Source of the DNA: an uncultured Holophagaceae bacterium
GTDB taxonomy: Bacteria; Acidobacteriota; Holophagae; Holophagales; Holophagaceae
Direction: 5' to 3'
NCBI GenBank assembly: GCA_903868115.1
Contig: CAIPUA010000239.1
Location: 1-37,284, forward strand
DNA: 37,284 bases
In this document: piece by piece, positions 33,801-37,284 of the stretch
Layout: the number at the start of each line of letters is the position of its first letter
How positions within the stretch are numbered: position 1 is the first letter of the stretch
Program-made: the position numbers and the translations under genes
The notes under the pieces: generated by a model
The model's input: the letters and a program-made list of their open reading frames with translations, nothing else
Told to the model about the DNA's origin: nothing
Databases searched by the model: none

Positions 33801-34154
33801 GACAAACCTCGGTTTTGGCTGGATGCCGAAGGCTTCGAGAATGCTCAGGGTGATGCCTTCCGCCTGGAACTCACGGAGGAGGGCGTGACCCTGGAGGCAC
33901 GGCTGGGCGGCAGCCTGCACCGTCTGGAGCGCCGGGCCGAGGGCACGGAATACCACTCTGACGTGCTGCGGGCCCGCTTCGCCACAGACACCTGGCGGCT
34001 GCTCGACTGGGAACCGGTAGGGCCGCTGGATGATGGGCAGAGGTTCGATCTGGCGCCCTGCGTCACGCTCATCGCCCTGCTCGGAGCGGAACAGGCGATC
34101 CCGACCCATTTCCTGCGCGCCATGTCGTCGGCCACCCGCACGGAGCCAACATGA
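30819..34154 (+). CDS. ygfK: YgfK-type flavin/Fe-S oxidoreductase (putative selenate reductase family)
   Basis: 1111 residues from ATG 30819, overlapping the stop of the hydroxylase gene by one base. In order: a dihydroorotate-dehydrogenase-like barrel (PLGMAAGPHTQLSQNIIAGW, residues 1-430); a helical Fe-S domain (APCQEACPAHQNIPDYL and CDHPCTERCVRNF); FAD and NAD(P) binding folds (VAIVGAGPAGMSAAYF, ILVIGGGNSAMDAARSARRL); and ferredoxin motifs (CDELCSLCVTVCPNRAN and CNECGNCVTFCPTSG). The parts are those of dihydropyrimidine dehydrogenase in another order. YgfK genes occur in purine-degradation clusters and are thought to reduce a purine-ring intermediate; the older name comes from a selenate-reduction phenotype. 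A perfect 29-bp inverted repeat lies in the linker before the FAD domain. Confidence 0.92.
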   Translation: MEKAFRPAPLELLARWIFDELDHRDTVLGIPQGNFQIPGAQLSSQLFGRTLAVPLGMAAGPHTQLSQNIIAGWLCGARFIELKTVQILDEIAVSRPCIDSADETYNCEWSQELTLEQSFDEYLNAWVLVHALAHRLGLNHPGTLFAMSVGYNLEGIQNPRVQRFIASMRDARHALPKAVDAVAKTYPAVRDIEIPHQLSDHITLSTMHGCPPAEIERIARYLLTDLGVNTWVKLNPTLLGPERLRGILNHTLGFEIEVPDAAFEHDPKFEAAMAMVRNLAQVAEGLPQQFGLKLSNTLEVINKRPIFPGTEKMMYMSGRSLHPLTVTLAKLVTEELDGQVPISFCGGAEATNFADLVAAGLSPITVCTDLLKPGGYARLQQYLVNLEGAMTQVGADTLDAFVQLRSGGQGAHFSLARHAECVLGDERYSHRDRPLHFKGARALGTFDCIAAPCQEACPAHQNIPDYLWLVAHGRPAEAMEVILHTNPLPGVTGSICDHPCTERCVRNFYDAPLGIREIKRFAFENCGRSPQFSEQAKETNGVKVAIVGAGPAGMSAAYFLAKMGFEAEIFEGKTHLGGMVGGAVPRYRLDDDALAVDLERLRQLGVKIHLGQVLGGNLALSTLRQDFNYLFLGVGAQRGKRLGIEGETALGVIDALEFLDKVRAQKPMELGRRILVIGGGNSAMDAARSARRLAPEAQVSLVYRRTRSEMPADPEEVQDCLLEGIELKDLLAPARVVVEGGRVVGLACTRMRLGEPDASGRPRPVPADGPEEVLPAGTIVSAIGQEAVLDFLGDLELKRHRDGTLAVAPATCETSQPGIFAGGDVARGPASVIKAIADGRSAAEEIGRRHGVILETEPSLAKTSSIAEMLAKKGPRALPQTVPVLPISERGGFQEVLQGFSHGDALAEASRCLDCDELCSLCVTVCPNRANRAFAMAPLALEWPVLVARGGQLVEEGPKVFSVQQSVQILNIGDYCNECGNCVTFCPTSGAPFRDKPRFWLDAEGFENAQGDAFRLELTEEGVTLEARLGGSLHRLERRAEGTEYHSDVLRARFATDTWRLLDWEPVGPLDDGQRFDLAPCVTLIALLGAEQAIPTHFLRAMSSATRTEPT
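32388..32416. repeat. Perfect 13-bp inverted repeat inside the ygfK-type gene
   Basis: GAAAATTGCGGGC and GCCCGCAATTTTC surround a 3-base loop. It falls in the linker between the Fe-S and FAD domains (protein FENCGRSPQFSEQ), where extra residues would do no harm, and has a different base composition from the gene around it. Confidence 0.85.
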
Positions 34155-35539
34155 GCCATCCTCCCGTCACCTCTCCTGTGGACGAGTTACTGCCCGTCGG
34201 CAAGCTCTCGCTGCTGGGCATCCAGCACGTGCTCGTGATGTACGCGGGCGCCGTGGCAGTGCCCCTCATCATCGGTGGGGCCCTCAAGCTTCCCAAGGAA
34301 CAACTCGCGCTGCTCATCAACGCGGATCTCTTCGCCTGCGGCCTGGTCACGCTGATCCAGGCCATCGGGTTCTGGCGTTTCGGCATCAAGCTGCCCGTGA
34401 TGATGGGGGTCACCTTCGCCGCCGTGAGTCCCATGGTGGCCATGGCGACGAACCCCGACCTCGGCCTCCTTGGCATCTACGGTGCCGTCATCGCCGCGGG
34501 CCTGTTCGGCATTTTGGTGGCACCGCTCATCAGTCGCATGTTGCGCTTCTTCCCGCCGGTGGTGACGGGCACGATCATCACGGTGATTGGCATTTCGCTC
34601 ATGCGCGTTGGCATCAACTGGGCGGCGGGTGGCAACCCCACCCTCCCCGGTCCGACGGGGCCCATGCCTAACCCGGCCTATGGCGCCCCCCTGCATTTGG
34701 CAGTTGCCGGCCTCGTGCTGATCTTCATCCTGGGCATCACCAAGTTCGTGAAGGGCTTCTTTGCCAACATCGCCGTGCTGCTGGGCATCATCCTCGGCAT
34801 GCTCATCGCCATGGCCCTGGGCAAGGTGAGTTTCGCAGGCATCCACGAGGCTGCCTGGATCGCCGTGGTCAAGCCCTTCCAGTTCGGCTGGCCCCGTTTC
34901 AACCTCGTCGCCACGCTCACCATGTGCATGGTGATGGTGGTCGTGATGATCGAGTCCCTGGGCATGTTCCTCGCGCTTGGAAACATCACGGGCAAGTCGA
35001 TTAGCCAGCGGGACCTCTCCGATGGCCTGCGGGTGGATGGATTGGGCACGCTCATCGGCGGCATCTTCAATACCTTCCCCTACACCTCATTCAGCCAGAA
35101 TGTGGGCCTGGTTGGGGTCACGGGCGTCAAGAGCCGCTGGGTCTGCGCCGCCGGTGGCGGGATCCTGATCCTTCTGGGCCTGCTGCCAAAACTGGCCGTG
35201 ATCGTGGCCTCGGTGCCTCAGTTCGTGTTGGGCGGCGCGGGCATCGTGATGTTCGGCATGCTCTGCGCCACGGGCATCCGCATCCTGGGCGGTGTGGACT
35301 TCCAGCACAACCGCTTGAACCTCTACATCGTGGCCATCAGCATCGGCTTCGGCATGATCCCTCTCGTCGCGGACAAGTTCTTCAGTCAGATGCCCAAGGC
35401 CCTCAGCCCGCTGCTCCACAGCGGCATCCTGCTGGCCTCCATCGCGGCGGTCGCCCTCAATGCCTTTTTCAACCACTTGAAAGCCGCCGACCAGGCCGCT
35501 ACGGAAGCCGCCGACGCCAGCCACGGCAGCGAAGCCTGA
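34151..35539 (+). CDS. NCS2-family purine permease (xanthine/urate type)
   Basis: 462 residues; the ATG overlaps the previous stop as ATGA (34151-34154). Fourteen membrane segments fit the family. The first-helix QH motif is present (GIQHVLVMYAGAVAVPLI), the helix-8 glutamate is in VMIESLGMFLALGN, and FSQNVGLVGVTGVKSRWV is the family signature after helix 9, in the N-x-G-x4-TGVxSR form of the xanthine/urate branch rather than the uracil branch. It should import purines with protons across the inner membrane for the hydroxylase encoded upstream. The C-terminal tail is short and Ala-rich. Confidence 0.92.
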   Translation: MSHPPVTSPVDELLPVGKLSLLGIQHVLVMYAGAVAVPLIIGGALKLPKEQLALLINADLFACGLVTLIQAIGFWRFGIKLPVMMGVTFAAVSPMVAMATNPDLGLLGIYGAVIAAGLFGILVAPLISRMLRFFPPVVTGTIITVIGISLMRVGINWAAGGNPTLPGPTGPMPNPAYGAPLHLAVAGLVLIFILGITKFVKGFFANIAVLLGIILGMLIAMALGKVSFAGIHEAAWIAVVKPFQFGWPRFNLVATLTMCMVMVVVMIESLGMFLALGNITGKSISQRDLSDGLRVDGLGTLIGGIFNTFPYTSFSQNVGLVGVTGVKSRWVCAAGGGILILLGLLPKLAVIVASVPQFVLGGAGIVMFGMLCATGIRILGGVDFQHNRLNLYIVAISIGFGMIPLVADKFFSQMPKALSPLLHSGILLASIAAVALNAFFNHLKAADQAATEAADASHGSEA

Positions 35540-35575
35540 ACTGTCCCTGAGACCCATCCATCCAAGGCCTCGACC

Positions 35576-36454
35576 ATGACCCAAACCACCGCCCTCGCTC
35601 TCGCTCTTTGCGCCCTCGTCACCCTGCCCGCCCGCGCCTCCGACTGGAGCGATACATACCTTGGCTATCGGCACGGGACCACGTTTCAGGAGCCCACCAA
35701 CCCCAAGGACATCGAGAAGAATGTCATCAATTTCACCCATGCCAGCGGCTACGCCTATGGCAGCAATTTCTTGAGTGTGGACCTGCTCCGGTCTGACCAG
35801 GCTGACCCCGCGAACAGCGGGGGCCAGGGTGCCCAGGAGATCTATGTCAGCTATCGCCATCACCTCAGTCTGGGCAGGACCTTCACCGGCAAGCCCCTGG
35901 CCTTCGGCATCGTCAAGGACCTCGCCTTCTCCGCAGGTTTCGAGTGGAGCACCAAGAACACCAGCTTTGCCCCCGGCAAGCAGGCCTTCGTGGCGGGTCC
36001 CACGATCCAGTTCAAGCTGCCCAAGGGCTTCTTCGATCTGGGTTTCCTATATTACAAAGAGAAGAACCACAACGCCTTTGGCAACTACCCCACGACCAGT
36101 CCCAAGAACGCTGATTTCGACGGAACCTACCTGATCGCCGCGGCCTGGAACCTGCCCCTCCAGTGGGGCCAAGTCTCCACCAACTTCAAAGGCTTCGCGA
36201 ATTATCAAGGCCCCAAGGGCAAGGATGCCACTGCCGTGGAAACGGCCGGAGAAACCCTTGCCCGCGCCTCGTGGATGTTCGACCTGGGGGCCCTGGTCAC
36301 TGGCCGAAAGGGAGCGCTCCTGTTGGGCCCAGGCTTCGAGTACTGGAAGAACAAGTTCGGCAATCCCACGCCCATCCCCACGAGCAACCCTGCCGTGACC
36401 AAGCCCAACCTCACCACCACCTGCCCCACCGTCCAGGTGGAGTGGCATTTCTAG
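35576..36454 (+). CDS. Tsx-like outer-membrane nucleoside channel
   Basis: 292 residues from ATG 35576 with AAGG upstream. A signal peptide (ALALALCALVTLPARA) precedes a twelve-strand-type barrel ending in VQVEWHF, a C-terminal phenylalanine as needed for outer-membrane insertion. INFTHASGYAYGSNFLSVDL matches the conserved N-F-x-H-x-S-G-x-A-Y-G-x-N-F-F motif of Tsx channels, which let nucleosides through. It fits the purine operon: channel in the outer membrane, NCS2 permease in the inner one. It lies 36 bp after the permease gene. Confidence 0.85.
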   Translation: MTQTTALALALCALVTLPARASDWSDTYLGYRHGTTFQEPTNPKDIEKNVINFTHASGYAYGSNFLSVDLLRSDQADPANSGGQGAQEIYVSYRHHLSLGRTFTGKPLAFGIVKDLAFSAGFEWSTKNTSFAPGKQAFVAGPTIQFKLPKGFFDLGFLYYKEKNHNAFGNYPTTSPKNADFDGTYLIAAAWNLPLQWGQVSTNFKGFANYQGPKGKDATAVETAGETLARASWMFDLGALVTGRKGALLLGPGFEYWKNKFGNPTPIPTSNPAVTKPNLTTTCPTVQVEWHF

Positions 36455-36477
36455 CCCCTGATATGAAAGGTAGCCAC

Positions 36478-37284
36478 ATGACCGCGCTCTATTCCCGCAT
36501 CGCCACCCGCGCCAGGGAACTCGAAGTCGAGACCGCCAACTTCCTGATGGACATGGTCCGCGTGCCCTCCTTCAGCGGAACCGAGAAGGAAGTCATCCAG
36601 GTCATCAAGACCGAGATGGAGAAAGTGGGCTTCGACGAGGTCCGCATCGATGGTCTGGGCAATGTGATCGGCCGCATCGGCAGGGGCCCACGGGTCATCG
36701 CGTTCGACGCCCACATCGACACGGTGTACCCCGGCGATCTGAGCCTGTGGGACTTCGATCCCTTCACGCCCAAGATTGAGAACGGCCAGGTCTGGGGCCG
36801 TGGCACGGTGGACCAGGAGGGCGGCATGGCCGCCATGGTGACCGCCGGGAAGATCATCCAGGAGCTGGGCCTGAACGATCAGTTCACCCTTCTCTTCACC
36901 GGCACGGTGATGGAAGAGGACTGCGACGGCCTCTGCTGGACCTACCTCATCAAGGAAGAAAAGATCCGCCCCGAGCTAGTGGTCATCACCGAACCCACCA
37001 ACATGAATATCTACCGTGGCCATCGCGGTCGTATGGAAATGCAGGTTCGGGTCAAGGGCCTGAGCTGCCACGGCAGTGCTCCCGAGCGTGGCGATAACGC
37101 CATCTACAAGATCAGCCGCGTATCTCTCGAAATCGAGAAGCTCCACGAGCGACTCGCCGTGGATCCTTTCCTGGGCAAGGGCAGTATCTGCGTATCCCAG
37201 GTATTTTTCACGGGCCCCAGCCAGTGCGCCGTGCCCGATAGCGCCTGGATCAATGTGGATCGCCGCCTGACCTTCGGGGAGACC
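36478..37284 (+). CDS. ygeY: YgeY-type metallohydrolase (M20 peptidase family), partial
   Basis: The first 269 codons are present; the gene runs off the right edge (usual length about 400). ATG 36478 follows GAAAGGTAG. The M20 metal ligands are visible: FDAHIDTVYPGD, GRGTVDQEGGMAAMV, and EEDCDGLCWTYL with the catalytic glutamate pair, then the start of the dimerisation domain (MEMQVRVKGLSCHGSAPERG). YgeY-type enzymes occur with YgfK, SsnA and XdhD in purine/selenium clusters and probably hydrolyse a ring-opened purine intermediate or a related amide. It lies 23 bp after the channel gene, so it belongs to the same operon. Confidence 0.9.
   Translation, partial: MTALYSRIATRARELEVETANFLMDMVRVPSFSGTEKEVIQVIKTEMEKVGFDEVRIDGLGNVIGRIGRGPRVIAFDAHIDTVYPGDLSLWDFDPFTPKIENGQVWGRGTVDQEGGMAAMVTAGKIIQELGLNDQFTLLFTGTVMEEDCDGLCWTYLIKEEKIRPELVVITEPTNMNIYRGHRGRMEMQVRVKGLSCHGSAPERGDNAIYKISRVSLEIEKLHERLAVDPFLGKGSICVSQVFFTGPSQCAVPDSAWINVDRRLTFGET

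Overview
The window is GC-rich and densely coding, with no rRNA, tRNA, IS element or CRISPR array that I could see. The gene content (carboxyltransferase of propionate/methylmalonyl-CoA metabolism, glycyl radical aryl-acetate decarboxylase, XdhD/YgfK-type purine catabolism, DUF4125/DUF4037 pair, an HME-like RND pump) suggests a mostly anaerobic or facultative Gram-negative bacterium. I lean to Acidobacteriota of the Holophaga/Geothrix type, but this is an inference from gene content, not a phylogenetic result.

Left part (1-14310, all genes on the minus strand). At the left edge is the start of an acyl-CoA carboxyltransferase. Next come a membrane-anchored TPR protein, a small unknown protein, a membrane metallophosphoesterase, a bestrophin-like membrane protein and a lipoprotein, then a small zinc-ribbon protein. 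After these come a fragment resembling the end of a ribosome hibernation factor and a cluster of palindromic repeats. A complete RND efflux operon follows (small Cys/His-rich secreted protein, TolC-like channel, adaptor lipoprotein, RND pump). The pump gene carries an 81-bp palindrome-containing unit twice in tandem, in frame. The left part ends with DUF4037, DUF4125 and TPR genes that diverge from the next cluster.

Middle part (14902-27868, plus strand). This is a 4-hydroxyphenylacetate decarboxylase system: the glycyl radical subunit (broken by one missing base), the small Fe-S subunit with all eight expected ligands, an OFA-type MFS transporter and the activating radical SAM enzyme. A porin, a 4-hydroxyphenylpyruvate dioxygenase, a rubredoxin-like protein and a radical SAM/SPASM protein follow. 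The cluster ends with a sigma-54 enhancer-binding regulator and a GNAT-like protein. The decarboxylase gene has a good -24/-12 promoter, so the regulator probably controls it. The genes put an oxygen-sensitive route for the tyrosine product 4-hydroxyphenylacetate (to p-cresol) beside an oxygen-dependent route for 4-hydroxyphenylpyruvate (to homogentisate). The dioxygenase/rubredoxin/radical SAM-SPASM trio is the least explained part of the window.

Right part (28213-37284, plus strand). An AT-rich promoter region leads into a tightly packed purine-catabolic operon. It holds an XdhD-type molybdenum hydroxylase, the YgfK-type flavin/Fe-S oxidoreductase, an NCS2 xanthine/urate-type permease, a Tsx-like outer-membrane nucleoside channel and the start of a YgeY-type hydrolase cut by the window edge. 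Together they give uptake across both membranes and the first oxidation/reduction steps of purine fermentation.

Several perfect inverted repeats lie inside coding sequence at linker positions (lipoprotein, RND pump, YgfK) as well as between genes, which suggests small palindromic elements spreading in this genome.
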